DNA of 64,000 nucleotides from Tubulanus polymorphus (GCF_964204645.1 NC_134034.1:11155414-11219413), one strand, 5' to 3'; positions 1 through 12,773 are shown, counted from the stretch's first letter. A program made the numbers and translations. Notes: generated from the letters alone by a model not told the origin.

Positions 1-1459
1 TTAACTGTCTGGAGATAGACGGATCCCTGGCACCGGTTTCAGCAAGCAATAAATTATGATCATTTACTAATGGAAACCTCTCATTTTCGTTGACTTCAAT
101 GATTCAGTAAAATTATGATTAGCTACTGATTGATGATGACTTTCTCATTATCAATGACTTCAATGATTCAGTAGAATTAGGAAATTACAATAGAACTTGC
201 TCAAATGGGATATTTGATTATTCAGCTTCGTAAAACCGGGGCCGACCCAGAAACACGGGTTCAATTTTGCTGACAAGATTGAATTGTTTTTTTTTTTAAA
301 TTTTATAATCATTAATACTCGACTAATTACTGGATAGCCTTTTTTAATCGGCGGAATCCAAGGAAGTACCGACAACTATCGCGACACATCACCGATCTAC
401 TAATTAACGAATCTACTAATTAGGAACTTAATTACCGACCTCTACTAACAAACAGTTTCTCACACGCGACGACTTTCAAAATACTTCGCAGTAAAATTAG
501 TTTCCATCTCGTCCTAATTTATCATATTTCTGTTTTTTGTTTTATGTTTACACGCACGTTCGTCTCGTTCAAACCCTGAATATATTTACACCGATTTTAT
601 TTACATAGCTGAGAAAATCAGAATCATATCGACCCCCCCCGAAATACCCCCCTATCATATCGCCCCCTCTATCGCACAGGCTTTCACGCTATCATCCCCT
701 CGGGTCTCACCACGAACCCCCACCCCCCACGCAACATACACACAAATACCCCTATTTCATAACACGCAAGGATATGTGAAGATTAAGACACCACACACGG
801 TAAACGCGACGCACTCGCGAATTTCAGATTCCCGTCGGAATTCCATTTATACGAGAAAATCTTCAGCTCTATTCGTAGAAACGCGAAACTCCCTTAAAAA
901 ACGTCGGCTTTTATCTAAAAACAAAAATCTTTTGGCAATAGATTACCGCCTACACGCGAATCTCCCTATGACATCATCAAAACTGTGAAACGCGGAAATT
1001 AACTGGATCGAAGTTCAGACGATCAGGATGGTTTATCGCGGTAGTTCAGTGGAGGCGGCCATCTTGAAACCGCCCTCTCTAGTTATAAATTTAGGAGTTA
1101 TTTTCAGCGTAAATTTTCGCATTAACATCCCAGACTCACACGTTTAATACGAGCACGGCACACGCTATATCGGGCACACGGTTTTAAATTGGCACACGTT
1201 TTATCATCATTGATTTGATTAGAATGATGTGTACTTATTAAACTCACACTCTCTCTCGCGCGCGCGCACACGTCCGGCACACGCCTCATTATTAAAACTA
1301 TATTTCGAATACCACACGGAAAGAAATCGAAAATGGCCTAAGCCAACAAATCACAACAGTGGCGCCATCTATACGTGGATTCGGCTATCAGTCACAAATC
1401 AAACGCAGTCGACGAACGCCAATGTTTCATCAGTGAAAAATAATGCCACATCGCAGGAC
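1..1459. other. AT-rich intergenic flank, no gene seen
   Basis: No coding exon with splice signals or a recognisable protein was found on either strand. The stretch holds short imperfect repeats of a CAATGATTCAGTA motif near positions 95-175, C-rich runs near 630-735, and many scattered GGCACACG words that lead into the tandem array that follows. It lies downstream of the TLK stop codon. Confidence 0.6.
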
Positions 1460-1600
1460 TATCGGACTAACTGGCACACGACTGTGACCAGTAATATCGG
1501 ACTAACTGGCACACGACTGTGACCAGTAATATCGGACTAACTGGCACACGACTGTGACCAGTAATATCGGATTAACTGGCACATGGTTTTAGCCAACAAT
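1460..1600. repeat. 35-bp tandem repeat, about 4 copies
   Basis: A 35-bp unit containing GGACTAACTGGCACACGACT repeats head to tail with starts near 1466, 1501, 1536 and 1571. The first three copies are almost identical. The fourth decays into looser GGCACACG-containing sequence up to about 1690. No open frame is conserved across it. Confidence 0.85.
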
Positions 1601-1936
1601 CTTGGAATAATTGGCACACGGTAGTCAGCAGTGCTCCGGACTGTCAACTGGCACACGTTAATCCCGCATTAATCAGCAACGGCACGCGACGAGTCAGCAC
1701 ACCATCCAGTCGTTTTCCGAAGTCGAGTGATTCTAAAATCCGGATTCTTCTTTCGTCGTCTGTCGTCGTGTTGTAATAATGACTAGTTGCAATTGTCGCT
1801 AACGGCGACCGTTGTTATCACGACGGCGTTAGAGAATGATGATGGTGATGATGAGATGACGATGAATAATGATTCGGCGAAGATGACGACGACGAGGTAT
1901 CGTGTAATTGCCTGGAAATATAAAACGAAAAAGATT

Positions 1937-1942
1937 TTTATT
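1937..1942 (-). terminator. Candidate poly(A) signal for TLK
   Basis: AATAAA reads on the minus strand 127 bp below the TLK stop codon, in an AT-rich tract. It is the nearest canonical hexamer, so it is the likeliest cleavage signal. A transcript 3' end is needed to confirm it. Confidence 0.45.
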
Positions 1943-2068
1943 TTAAATTTCGCCCATCTCCAGATCATTGGTTTTTCGAGGAAAAATTTGACAAAAAATT
2001 TTCACTCAGAAAATTTAGATTTCTCTTATTTAGCCGAGTTAAATACCTAATTAATGATTTGGATTGTT

Positions 2069-5000
2069 TTACTTTGTCGTAGGGGAGGAAGGTGCCGAGG
2101 TCATCTTCAATTGGGGACTGAAAAAAAAGCGACAACAGTGCAAACAACAGTTACAATAGCAACAACGAGCAGACGACGTAAGCAGACGACGTAAGCAGAC
2201 GGTTGCGAGCTGCGACAAGCAGGAAACGCACGCAACAAAAATTAATCGAAAAATAACAACCAGGCAATTTCTCCTAAATTCCAGTGGCTGTACAGGGTGG
2301 CCACTTTTATCTGACTTGCTTCCCCCCCCGACTATTCCCAGACATGTACATTGTTTTCCCTGACTTGATTTGCTAAGAATCCAATTAACGTACTCAATAC
2401 GCAAGACGTAAACGAAAACTGTTTGATTTTTACACACGATCTCGCAATCTCGACAAATTTCCCCGACTTTTAGCTTTGTTACAAAATTCCCAAGACTTTC
2501 CTTGATTTCCAGGTAAGAGGCCAACCTGTTGTAGTATATAGTATCATGGCAACGAATTAACAACAGTAGCATTATCGACGGCGCGTCTGCTAATGGAGCG
2601 AGACGGATACTTACTTGGATTTTAAAACCGACGGTTTCAAATAATCGTCTTGCGACAGAGCGAGCACGTCGGGTCGCGCGTCCTTTGACTTTTGAAGACA
2701 CCTTCGGATAAAATTCTACGAGGACGAAAAAAACAACAAAACGAACATTTTTGATATTTCGATGGTTTTTTTGGTTTATTCTGCCGATTGACGCTTGACG
2801 AGTGTCTTACCTTGGCCTCCTGCGTGACTACCGGTTTAGCCGGGAACTCGGGAGCGGCTGGCCCATTCACAATTAAATTCTGTTCTAATATCTCAGCTTG
2901 TGATTTGTCATGGCCAAAAGGCTGGAAAAGGAATTCAACAGATAAATTGTAAATCGATTCAAGGATGATTCTAAGGGAAGTGTTTGTTTGAAAGAATGAT
3001 TTCAGCAGAAGTGTCTACATTTCATGGGAGTAGTTTTCTCAAAAAACTGATTTGGCTAGTTTTAGAAATATCGATGACACAAATATACAGACCTTTCTGC
3101 CGTAGAGACATTGATAAAATATCACTCCCACCGACCACACGTCGACTTTTGAAGAAATCTTAGGTGGCGATTTTCCAATATGAAAGCACTCGGGCGGAAG
3201 GTACCTGTCAACAGAACACGATATACATGTTTCATCATCAGTTCTAACTTAAGCAATGGTTTATTTACTATCAGTTATGACGAACAGATTTTCCGGCGCC
3301 CCAAAGTTTAATTGTGTAATGACGAGGTTTTGCAGTATTTGAGTAACAAATTGCCCACTGTTCACCCCTCACCTATGATCGCCGCCCCCCCCCCCCAAGA
3401 CCTCGTTGTAACTATACATACCAGTATGTTCCAGCACCTTGAGACGTTAAATCCATACCACTATCAGGATTATATTTATCTTCTTCCATGATTTTACTGA
3501 GACCGAAGTCGGTGATTTTGATTTCACCGCTCGCGTTCCCAGAACCGAGAAGAATGTTACCTACAACGTACAACGTATGCAATACTGTAGCAAGGGCGGG
3601 GCCATGATTTCTGTAAGGCAGGGTATCAGGGTACTGAAGGGCACAAAAGTAATCGCGAAGGGCAGCCTGACGTGGCAAGCGCTGAAGCCATCAATGGGGG
3701 TCTGGTTCTTCCCCCAGAAAATTGTGAAATCTTGAATTTCTAATGGCTGTCATTCATATTTCTTTGTAAAATGAAGAAAAAAAAAACCAATTTTTTCCTA
3801 AAAATTTTGAGGGCACCTCTAGATCCCCCCTTGTATAGATAGATCCACAGGGCTGTAGACTAGAGGGGACCCACTGGATACAGTCGACTAGAAAACGCTT
3901 ACGACTAACTGGGTACGAGAATCCGGAACTCGTAACTGTGACAAAGAACCAACGAATGAACCATCGGGACCGAAAAGGACAAGAGATTACAAACATAGCT
4001 TACCGGGTTTAAGATCGTAATGTATGACGGGAGGCTTGATTTCGTTGAGATATTTCAACGCGTTAATCGTTTGAACCATGATTGAACGAGCCTCTCGTTC
4101 GGGAATAATCTTATTCTGTTTCAGATAGAAATCCAGGTCGTTCCCGTTACAATACTCTAACACTGTACAAAAACTGAAAATTATAATTATAATCATTTCA
4201 ATAATAATCATGATGATAATGATAGATTATATTTTGAGATAGTGCTTCGAATTATAAAATTTACTACCCTACTCCCTCTCTACCACTCTCCCTACTCCCT
4301 CTCTACCACTCTCCCTACTCCCTCTCTACCACTCTTCCTCTCCCTCTCTACCCCTCTTCCTCTCCCTCTCTACCCCTCTTCCTCTCCCTACTCCCTCTCT
4401 ACCACTCTCCCTACTCCCTCTCTACCACTCTCCCTACTCCCTCTCTACCACTCTCCCTACTCCCTCTCTACCCCTCTTCCTCTCCCTACTCCCTCTCTAC
4501 CACTCTCCCTACTCCCTCTCTCCCTACTCCCTCTCTACCCCTCTTCCTCTCCCTCTCTACCCCTCTTCCTCTCCCTACTCCTCTCTACCACTCTCCCTAC
4601 TCCCTCTCTACCACTCTCCCTACTCCCTCTCTACCACTCTCCCTACTCCCTCTCTACCCCTCTTCCTCTCCCTCTCTACCCCTCTTCCTCTCCCTACTCC
4701 CTCTCTACCACTCTCCCTACTCCCTCTCTCCCTACTCCCTCTCTACCCCTCTTCCTCTCCCTCTCTACCCCTCTTCCTCTCCCTACTCCCTCTCTACCCC
4801 TCTCCCTACTCCCTCTCTCCCTACTCCCTCTCTCCCTCTCTCCCTCTCTACCACTCTCCCTACTCCCTCTCTACCCCTCTCCCTACTCCCTCTCTCCCTA
4901 CTCCCTCTCTACCACTCTTCCTCTCCCTACTCCCTCTCTACCCCTCTCCCTACTCCCTTTCTACCACTCTTCCTCTCCCTACTCCCTCTCTACCCCTCTT

Positions 5001-7719
5001 CCTCTCCCTACTCCCTCTCTACCCCTCTTCCTCTCCCTACTCCCTCTCTACCACTCTCCCTACTCCCTCTCTCCCTACTCCCTCTCTACCCCTCTTCCTC
5101 TCCCTACTCCCTCTCTACCCCTCTTCCTCTTTCTACTCCCTCTCTACCCCTCTCCCTACTCCCTCTCTCCCTACTCCCTCTCTCCCTACTCCCTCTCTAC
5201 CCCTCTTCCTCTCCCTACTCCCTCTCTACCCCTCTTCCTCTCCCTACTCCCTCTCTACCACTCTTCCTCTCCCTACTCCCTCTCTACCCCTCTTCCTCTC
5301 CCTATTCCCTCTCTACCCCTCTTCCTCTCCCTACTCCCTCTCTACCCCTCTTCCTCTTTCTACTCCCTCTCTACCCCTCTTCCTCTCCCTACTCCCTCTC
5401 TACCCCTCTTCCTCTCCCTACTCCCTTTCTACCACTCTTCCTCTCCCTACTCCCTCTCTACCCCTCTTCCTCTCCCTATTCCCTCTCTACCCCTCTTCCT
5501 CTCCCTACTCCCTCTCTACCCCTCTTCCTCTCCCTACTCCCTCTCTACCCCTCTTCCTCTCCCTACTCCCTCTCTCCCTACTCCCTCTCTACCCCTCTTC
5601 CTCTCCCTACTCCCTCTCTACCCCTCTTCCTCTTTCTACTCCCTCTCTACCCCTCTCCCTACTCCCTCTCTCCCTACTCCCTCTCTACCCCTCTTCCTCT
5701 TTCTACTCCCTCTCTACCCCTCTCCCTACTCCCTCTCTCCCTACTCCCTCTCTACCCCTCTTCCTCTCCCTACTCCCTTTCTACCCCTCTTCCTCTTTCT
5801 ACTCCCTCTCTACCCCTCTCCCTACTCCCTCTCTCCCTACTCCCTCTCTACCCCTCTTCCTCTTTCTACTCCCTCTCTACCCCTCTCCCTACTCCCTCTC
5901 TCCCTACTCCCTCTCTACCCCTCTTCCTCTCCCTACTCCCTTTCTACCCCTCTTCCTCTTTCTACTCCCTCTCTACCCCTCTCCCTACTCCCTCTCTCCC
6001 TACTCCCTCTCTACCCCTCTTCCTCTCCCTACTCCCTTTCTACCACTCTTCCTCTCCCTACTCCCTCTCTACCCCTCTTCCTCTCCCTACTCCCTCTCTA
6101 CCCCTCTTCCTCCCCCTACTCCCTCTCTACCCCTCTCCCTACTCCCTCTCTCCCTACTCCCTCTCTACCCCTCTTCCTCTCCCTACTCCCTCTCTACCAC
6201 TCTTCCTCTCCCTACTCCCTCTCTACCCCTCTTCCTCTCTCTACTCCCTCTCTACCCCTCTTCCTCTCCCTACTCCCTCTCTACCCCTCTTCCTCTCTCT
6301 ACTGTTGTACTAGCCACTAAATGATGTTATGTAGTAGTTTTGATAATACAACACACATTTCGAGATTTTGACACAAATGATCGAATCAGTTTTCGAACGA
6401 ACCACTAGGGGGCTTACCAATTATTATCTATTTCGAATACGTCGCGTAGTTTAACTATTCTAGCGTGGTCTAGTTGTTTGTGTATGTTACATTCCCGTAC
6501 GGCGTGTCTGCAAAACAAACAGAACAAATCGGTTAATAGTATGATTGACAGGCGCGTACGCGCGGTGGGCGGGGCTATACGTACTTTATATAGTTCGCCT
6601 TCTTTTCGTCGTTCCACGAATTGTTTAATTGGTGAATTTTACATGCCACGTAACTTTGGTCTTTCAGATCAAATGCCTACAAACGATAAATCAGTACGCC
6701 GATGATAATACGCGATATGCGAACCAATCAATTAACAGGGTGGCGCCACCTTAATTTGACTCGCATTCTCGCTAACTTTCCCCCGATACGCGCGTTGTTT
6801 TCCCCGACTCGATCTGATAAGAATCCGATCGAACAATTAACACAGTCAAATATGTAGACATTGACGGAAACTGTTCTGATTTTATCTAGCAATATCAACA
6901 AATTTCACTGACTTTTCCCTGATTTTGAGCTTTTCTACATTTCCCGACTTTTATTAGACTCACTTTTCCCCCGACTATTCCCCGACATGCGCGTTGTTTT
7001 CCCTGACTTGATCTGCTAAGAATCCGATCAATTAACGCAGTCAAATATGTAAAACATTGACGGAAACTGTTTGATTTTATGCACGATCTAGAAGCTTTCT
7101 TACAAAATTCCTCGACTTTTTTCAAGAAAAGAAAATTCCCCGACTTTCCTTGCTTTCCAATTAAGTGGCCACGCAGTAATATTTAGGATTTCAGGCGATT
7201 GCGATGAAACTCGAAAATTTCTGGACGGTTTTCGAAGCTGATTTTCTCACCTTATGTACTTCGCTAAATCCACCTTTTCCTAATAGATTCAGTAGAAGAT
7301 AACGTTCGTTTAAAATCGGATGAGATTTAAACCTGGAATTCAACAAACAAATCCGTTAATTTCTTCGTGTTTCCGAAACGATGGTCGGTTCCGTAAAAAT
7401 CCCCCTATGACATCATCGAAATAGTCGACTAATGAACGTTAGTATCGATAAGTCTTCCAGAAAAGATGGTTGCCTTCCTCAATCCCCCTATGACATCATC
7501 AAATTATCTACGAGTGAATATTATTTAAAGACGCTTCTACTAGTAAAGATGTCAGACTCCATAAATCCCCCTATGACATCATCAAATTATCTACTAGCGA
7601 ATCTATAGATGCTTCAAAAAAGATGTCTGCCTCCTTAATTCCCCCTTTGACATTATCAATTGTCTACCAGTGAATATAATCTATAAACGCTTCTACAAGT
7701 AAAGATGTTCGAATCCATA

Positions 7720-7776
<57 letters not shown>

Positions 7777-10700
7777 AATATGTGTCTTATAAAGCGCTAC
7801 ATCCAGCGAAGCTGGACCCACGACCTGGCTTCCCAGAGCCGAACGCTCTAACCACTACTCAGCCACACCGCTCCAAATCCCCCTATGACATCACAGTTTT
7901 ACACTTACCGACTGTTATCCTCGTTAGTGATACGTTTTAATTCCCTAATGTGTAAGTTTCGTTCTCGTTCTAGTTTTTCTAACTCCAGTTGGAGGTCGGC
8001 GTCTTCCTTTTTCAACGACGCCTGCCGCAGTTTCAGGATATCGTCCTGTTCGTAATATTCCACGACCGACAACGACATCGCCCTAACGGAGAAAATATGT
8101 ACACTTATAAATCATCGATAATTTCATCAGTTCAACCGAATCCACTTTTATTTTGGTGTGCTTTTTTCCCTATTTCCTGACACGCGCGTTGTTTTCCCAA
8201 ATACGAATATATTCATAATAATACGTTATTACAGTGAACTAATTGAGAGCAGTCACTTTTATTTCAGTTGCTTTCTTTTGACTTTTCCCCGAAATACGCG
8301 TTGTTTTCCCTGACTTGATCTGCTAAGAATCAGATCAAACAATTAACACAGTCAAATATGTAAGACATAGACGGAAACTGTTTTGATTTTATGCATCTAG
8401 CAATATCAACAAATTTCACTGACTTTTCCCTGATTTGTAGCATTTCTACAACATTCCTCGACTTTTTAATGAAATGAATTTTCCTGACTTTCCCTGAATA
8501 TGCTTGCCGCGAAAGAAAGTAAAACTCTCTAATCGATTCAAATCAGAAAACAGTTAATTTCCGATTTTCAACGAGAAAATCAAATCTCAACCGCTGGATT
8601 TGCACTTACTTCGGATCGGCTCCGGGTTTGAGGAATCCGTCGTTGTCCCTATTCGCGTTACGGCTTCCCTTCCCGCCGCTGGAGTTCGATAAACTCGGTT
8701 TACGTTTCATCAGCAGTTTGCGTTGACGATCGATTTCCTCGCGTTCAGAAGCGATTCGTTCTTGTTCCCTGAAACAAAATCGAAAATCCGAATTCAATAG
8801 AGGAGGAGGGAGGTTAGAAGGCAAAGAGGGCGCAAGAGGGAGAGGAAGCAACCTGGAGGTGGCACAGAGAGGGAAATGAGGGAGAAATCAGAAATCAATA
8901 TACTTGTTTAATCTGGGAGGAGGTAGAGGAGCAGAGTAGGAAGATTTGAAGTCAAATGGAGGTAGTTTGAAGGGTAGAGAGAGTGAAGAGGAAGGGAGAT
9001 GAGAGCAGGGAGCCTGAAGGGTAGAGGAAGGGGGAGGGAGGTGAGGGAAAGTATGAGCCTGGAGGGAAGAGGGAGGCAGTTGAGGGAGAGTAGGGTGCCT
9101 GAAGGGCAGCGAAGGGAGGGAATATAAGACGTACCTCATCAGATCTGTAAATGCATAACCGTCGACCCAGTTTTCTACGAACGTCGCTCCTTGTCGTATA
9201 GTTGTAAATTGACCCAATCTCAGACGATTTTCCATACTCTTCTCACGGGTCGTTTTCTTCTCCAGTTTACTCTGAATCGGGATAAATAATGTATGAGCAG
9301 ACAGAACATGAACGGACGCAACACGAACAAATGCAACATGAGCAGACGCAATATGAGCAGATGCAACATGAACAGACGCAACATGAGCAGACGCAACATG
9401 AGCAGACGCAACATGAGCAGATGCAACATGAACAGATGCAACATGAGCAGATGCAACATGAACAGACGGAACAGGAGCAGACGGAACATGAGCAGACGTG
9501 AACAGACATGAGCTGACAAACTCGATCAAAATCCATCTTGTTCCCGGCTCTCTAAAACTTGTGTCGAAAATATGCGGTACATACCTTTTCGACAAGTAAT
9601 TGTTTGGTCATCGAGACACATTTATCTATCGTCTCTTTCTGTTTGTCGATTAGTTTTTGTTGAGCCGTTAATTGACGTCTTAATTCGTCGTTAGCCTAAA
9701 AATATTAATTGATTTGTGTACAATTAATCACATGCTAACTAATATCGATTCTTATTAATAATATTTCTGAGGGATTATGTTTCATGAAAATAGCTTTTCG
9801 AGGCTTACCCTGTGTAGTTCGTCTATCGTGCTATCTTTCTTCTCGAGAACTTGTTGCGATTTGGCTTCGAGTTGTTGTAAATGACCACTTGTGAGATCCG
9901 TCTTGAAAAAATAGAGAAAAATTCACTGAAATATTAACTCAATCCCGACTATCGTCCGGTAAATATTCTGGGGAAGTGTCTGCATATTGCTTCTATATCC
10001 CAATTACTGTAGACTCCTGAATTTGTACCGATCTCGGTAAAGTGTTTATTCAGTCGTTTCGTATTAGCAAATTTTTATCCTTTACATGACTAAACTTTTC
10101 TAATTCGGTAACCGCCTAATAGGGTAAAAACAATCCCAGTTCCAACTGTACTGATTTAGGAGTAGTTAACCGTACAACTACAGAAAAACATTTCTAATGA
10201 CCTATTTCTAATAACTGAAGGAGCTTTAAAGGAGCTTTGCCCATTTTGCATCAAGAGTTTCAAGCACCTTCAAAAGCATTTACAATTTAGAAGAAGTTTT
10301 TAAGGAGATTAGAAGTTGTAGGGACCCTGAAGGATTCTTTATTACCTGAACATGAGCGGTTTTCGACGTCGGGAATAGATTTCCGCGTCCGTCCATGTTT
10401 CCAAACATCGTCATATTAGAATGATTTTGATTCAGCGTGTTGAACACCGAGCTATGCTGCTGCTGTTGAGGAGACGCAGGATGCTGCAACGTGAAAAAAA
10501 ATTTCATCATCAAACCATCCATAAATATCAACGAAACCAAACTGATTTTGTCTTCTCATTTCCGATTGGCCCTTTAACCTAATAAATTAGTAGATCGTCC
10601 AATCAGAGCCAGTTTTACATTCGAATATTTACCTTAAAATATTCGCTAATTTTTTTACTACTTCCTCCGTCTGCTCGTTTACCTGCGGCAACAATAAACA

Positions 10701-12773
10701 AACAACGCAACGTTAGAAACCATAGTTACAAATATCTCGATGATTCTCGACCCAATTCCATGCGTTAAATTAGGTCGTTTCTGACGTAGGAGTGGACCCA
10801 ACAGTGGAACAGTCGTAAAACCAGGTCCTATGTGGACCCAGTTCCACCAGTTAAATTTGACTTTGCAGTTAAAATAAGAAGTTCAATTTCGTTATTTCAA
10901 CAGTAAAGTCAAAGTTCCACAGAGAGAACTGTGGAACCAGGGGCCAATTGCACAGTCGTGACTTAAGTCCAAACGTGGACTTAAACTTTATGACTGGTAT
11001 TAAGTCGTTAGATTGGCTATAGAACTAACTTGGTCTTAGATTGGTCTTAAGTCTAAGTCATGACTATGCAACCGGCCCCAGGTGTGGAACCGGGGCCCAG
11101 TTTCACAAAAGGGATTAAGGCCTAAATCGATCTAAGATAAACTGAATTAATGAAGAAATTAAATCGATTTAAGAGTTAAACCTTTTTGTGGAACTGGGCC
11201 CTGGTGTGGAACCAGGTGTGGAACCGGTTGACAATGCTTATTAACTTACCACCGCTTCCTTCGTCCGGCGCCTTCGTTCGTTTACGTTTTCGCTCGCTTC
11301 CACTCGGAGTACGATTCTTTTCGGGAGTCTGCGCGAAAGAGATGTCAAGAACATCATAACGAAATATATACGCCGAGGAGGGGAGTGAAGGAGAGGGGTA
11401 GGAAGACCGAGATGGCTGTTCCTCAATCAAATACTGGTGGAATCAGAAATCACCGAGATATTACTGTAACGTAGACGTGAGACGAGCACGCTGCTACGCC
11501 CAGAGTGAACGGTGCACGACTCCATCAATAGTTGCCGTCGGTAACCGGTAACTGTTGATTATTATTTCTTTTCTCCGTCTTTTTCTCGTAGCAGCCGTCG
11601 TCGTGCGTTTTTCGTTAATCAGACACAAAAATGTGTCGCGCGCGAATAAAGCCGGTTGCCACGGTAACAGACTTACAGGTTACACAACACATACGTCTGT
11701 TGTCTGTCCGTCTGTTGTGCGTCGTCTGTGAATGAGGTCGAGGGGGGAGGGGGAGATGGTGTAGTACAGCTAAAAAACCTAATTATCTAGTGTTAAATGA
11801 TTATACCGAGTTGCAGTGTGTTAGCAGCTATCTTTGCAAACCCCGGCAATGATTATCTAGTCTAGTGATGGATCTAGTTGGATTTTAGCCGCACGCACGA
11901 TGTAAGCAGCCAGCAGGACTCCAACCTGCTTTTGTCACTCGTTATCCCACTGTGAGCTACTGACCCGAGGCCGCTCTGAGCTTTTACAAACATTTGATCT
12001 TGGCTTCCCAAGACGAACCCTTATTGGATTGTTCATTTAACCTCAAGACCGGGCCACGACCTTTGAAGTGTTGCCCGCACACTGCGAGCAGACAGCAGGA
12101 CTCGAACCCACTTGTCACCCCTCGACGATGATCTTGGTTTCCCGAAAACTAACCCCCATTGGGTTGTTCATGCAGGACGACCATTAAGTTTTGCCCGCAA
12201 ACTGCAAGCAGCCAGCAGGACTCGAACCCACTTGACCAGGCGCGGATCTACGGAGGGGGCCCGGGTCCTTTAAGTGAAGATCGTTTTTTTTATGCTTTAG
12301 TTTATCAGCAGCAGGAAAGGGGAAAGTATTTGTCATGAATTCTTGCCTCAGAATGCAGGAAATGGCCCCAAAACAGAGTTTCAAAAATTTTCTGGGGCAG
12401 GGCCTACGCCGCTCGGTGTCAATACAGTATCATCATAGCTACATTTATTAGGTGGTCCCCCCCTAAATTGGGCTCTAGATCTGCCCCTGTTGACACTCAG
12501 AAGTAATGAATGCACCCTTTTACTGAGGTGTTGAATACTTACATTAGCCTGTTCGTCTTTGTCCTGATCGCTACCGGGATGAGAATCAACACTAGTCACG
12601 CTCGTGTTCGAATTATCCTGGTGATGATTCATCATATTCGCCACTACGACCGGCGGCGCGGCGGCTACGGCGATGCCACCTGGCGTCGTAGTCTGTAACT
12701 TGCCGCCGAACAGACGCGCTTCGAGCAACTCTTGTTTACGAGGATCAACTTGAATCGCATGCAGATTCTCCAT
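2069..12773 (-). CDS. TLK2: Tousled-like serine/threonine kinase (TLK)
   Basis: Nuclear kinase whose family phosphorylates the histone chaperone ASF1 and supports replication-coupled chromatin assembly. Eighteen coding exons, 5' to 3': 12543-12781 (ATG at 12771-12773), 11250-11328, 10633-10682, 10346-10483, 9809-9901, 9585-9695, 9135-9271, 8610-8768, 7909-8082, 7251-7332, 6585-6676, 6418-6507, 4004-4173, 3422-3560, 3093-3204, 2811-2921, 2615-2715, 2069-2117. All junctions keep phase and total 705 aa. The N-terminus [20 protein letters not shown] and the motif KKISEYFK match TLK; a coiled coil spans roughly residues 180-390. Kinase motifs: P-loop GKGGFSEV (about 409), VACKIH lysine (about 431), catalytic HYDLKPGN (about 530; TLKs carry HYD rather than HRD), DFG (about 553) and LPPEC. 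The first coding exon opens with 8 nt of leader after an acceptor, so a non-coding upstream exon exists. The symbol is for the family; TLK1 and TLK2 cannot be told apart here. Confidence 0.95.
2290..2515 (-). repeat. Dispersed CCCTGACTTGATC-type repeat
   Basis: One copy of an interspersed element of about 230 bp, in the last TLK intron region. Shared words are GGTGGCCACTT, TTTTCCCTGACTTGATCTGC, AATCCGAT, CGGAAACTGTTTGATTTTA and AACAAATTTCC. Other copies lie at 6735-7175 and 8165-8500, and in reverse orientation at 47600-48030 and 55565-55785. No terminal repeats or coding capacity were seen. Confidence 0.7.
4250..6304. repeat. 2-kb CT-rich minisatellite in TLK intron
   Basis: About 2.05 kb of almost pure pyrimidine on the plus strand, built from CTCCCTACTCCCTCTCTACC-like units with CTTCCTCTCC and CTTTCTACTCC variants. 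It fills most of the intron between TLK exons 6418-6507 and 4004-4173. The transcribed strand product is a purine-rich GGTAGAGAGGGAGTAGGGAG array. The absence of stops in one plus-strand frame comes from the repeat composition and is not evidence of a gene. Confidence 0.97.
6735..7175 (-). repeat. Dispersed CCCTGACTTGATC-type repeat, two copies
   Basis: Two head-to-tail copies, near 6735-6950 and 6955-7175, of the same element as at 2290-2515. Both share the CGCGTTGTTTTCCC, GATCTGATAAGAATCCGATC and GGAAACTGTT words. They lie in the TLK intron between exons 7251-7332 and 6585-6676. Confidence 0.7.
7403..7660. repeat. CCCCTATGACATCATC repeat array
   Basis: About four irregular units of 60-80 bp, each with CCCCTATGACATCATCAAAT, a partly conserved TCTACTAGTGAAT and AAAGATG. 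The TGACATCA core is one base from a CRE/AP-1 palindrome. Related arrays lie at 12812-13055 and, reversed, at 37745-38120; single copies occur near 965 and 7880. Confidence 0.75.
7720..7876 (-). mobile_element. tRNA-derived SINE with (ATT)n tail
   Basis: Read on the minus strand, a tRNA-like head begins GGAGCGGTGTGGCTGAGTAG with an A-box-like TGGCTGAGTAGTGG, then TTAGAGC and a degenerate B-box region. It continues into GCGCTTTATAAGACACAT and ends in a long ATT/AAT microsatellite. The second SINE at 60335-60515 has a better B box. The head is typical of RNA polymerase III-derived SINEs; the family is not identified. Confidence 0.75.
8165..8500 (-). repeat. Dispersed CCCTGACTTGATC-type repeat
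   Basis: Third minus-oriented copy of the element seen at 2290-2515 and 6735-7175, in the TLK intron between exons 8610-8768 and 7909-8082. CGCGTTGTTTTCCC, GATCTGCTAAGAATC and GACGGAAACTGTTTTGATTT are conserved. Confidence 0.65.
9289..9500. repeat. 15-bp minisatellite in TLK intron
   Basis: About 14 copies of ATGAGCAGACGCAAC and close variants (ATGAACAGATGCAAC). The period of 15 is a multiple of three, so several frames on both strands stay open. It lies between TLK exons 9585-9695 and 9135-9271, ending 18 bp upstream of the latter exon's acceptor. Confidence 0.92.
10938..11092. mobile_element. Short inverted-repeat element (GGGGCC termini)
   Basis: The left end GGGGCCAATTGCACAGTCGT is complementary to the right end ATGACTATGCAACCGGCCCC, and CTTAAGTC words lie just inside each end. 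It is about 155 bp with no coding capacity. The interior phrase ATTGGCTATAGAACTAA recurs in the large array at 20752-21372 and at 50025-50215, which links them as one family. Confidence 0.65.
11093..11212. mobile_element. Short inverted-repeat element (GGGCCCAGTT termini)
   Basis: The left end GGGGCCCAGTTTCACAAAAG pairs with the right end CCTTTTTGTGGAACTGGGCC. The interior AAATCGAT and ATCGATTTAAG are also complementary. It abuts the previous element directly. The terminal phrase resembles the unit amplified at 40900-41275. Confidence 0.6.
11890..12232 (-). mobile_element. tRNA-like SINE fragments, three partial units
   Basis: The minus strand repeats a block with B-box-like GGTTCGAGTCCTGCTGGCTG near 11907-11935, 12090-12115 and 12212-12232. 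The first copy also has a tRNA-like GTCAGTAGCTCACAGTGGGA head. Units of 120-150 bp look like degenerate tandem SINE copies. None folds into a complete tRNA by eye. Confidence 0.5.
12236..12492. mobile_element. MITE with GGCGCGGATCTA termini
   Basis: The left end CCAGGCGCGGATCTACGG is complementary to the right end CTCTAGATCTGCCCCTG. About 255 bp with no conserved reading frame. The GGATC-containing terminus recurs at 17871-18129, 36355 and 38410, which suggests one hAT-like MITE family; the superfamily is inferred from the terminus only. Confidence 0.55.

Noticed and set aside
4242-6320. 692-codon plus-strand open frame
   Set aside because: It is only Ser/Leu/Pro-Tyr repeats translated from the CT-rich minisatellite; the tract lacks stops because of its composition and lies in a TLK intron.
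9289-9501. Gln/His- or Arg/Asn-repeat proteins in several frames
   Set aside because: 15-bp minisatellite; all frames are equally open, which argues against coding.
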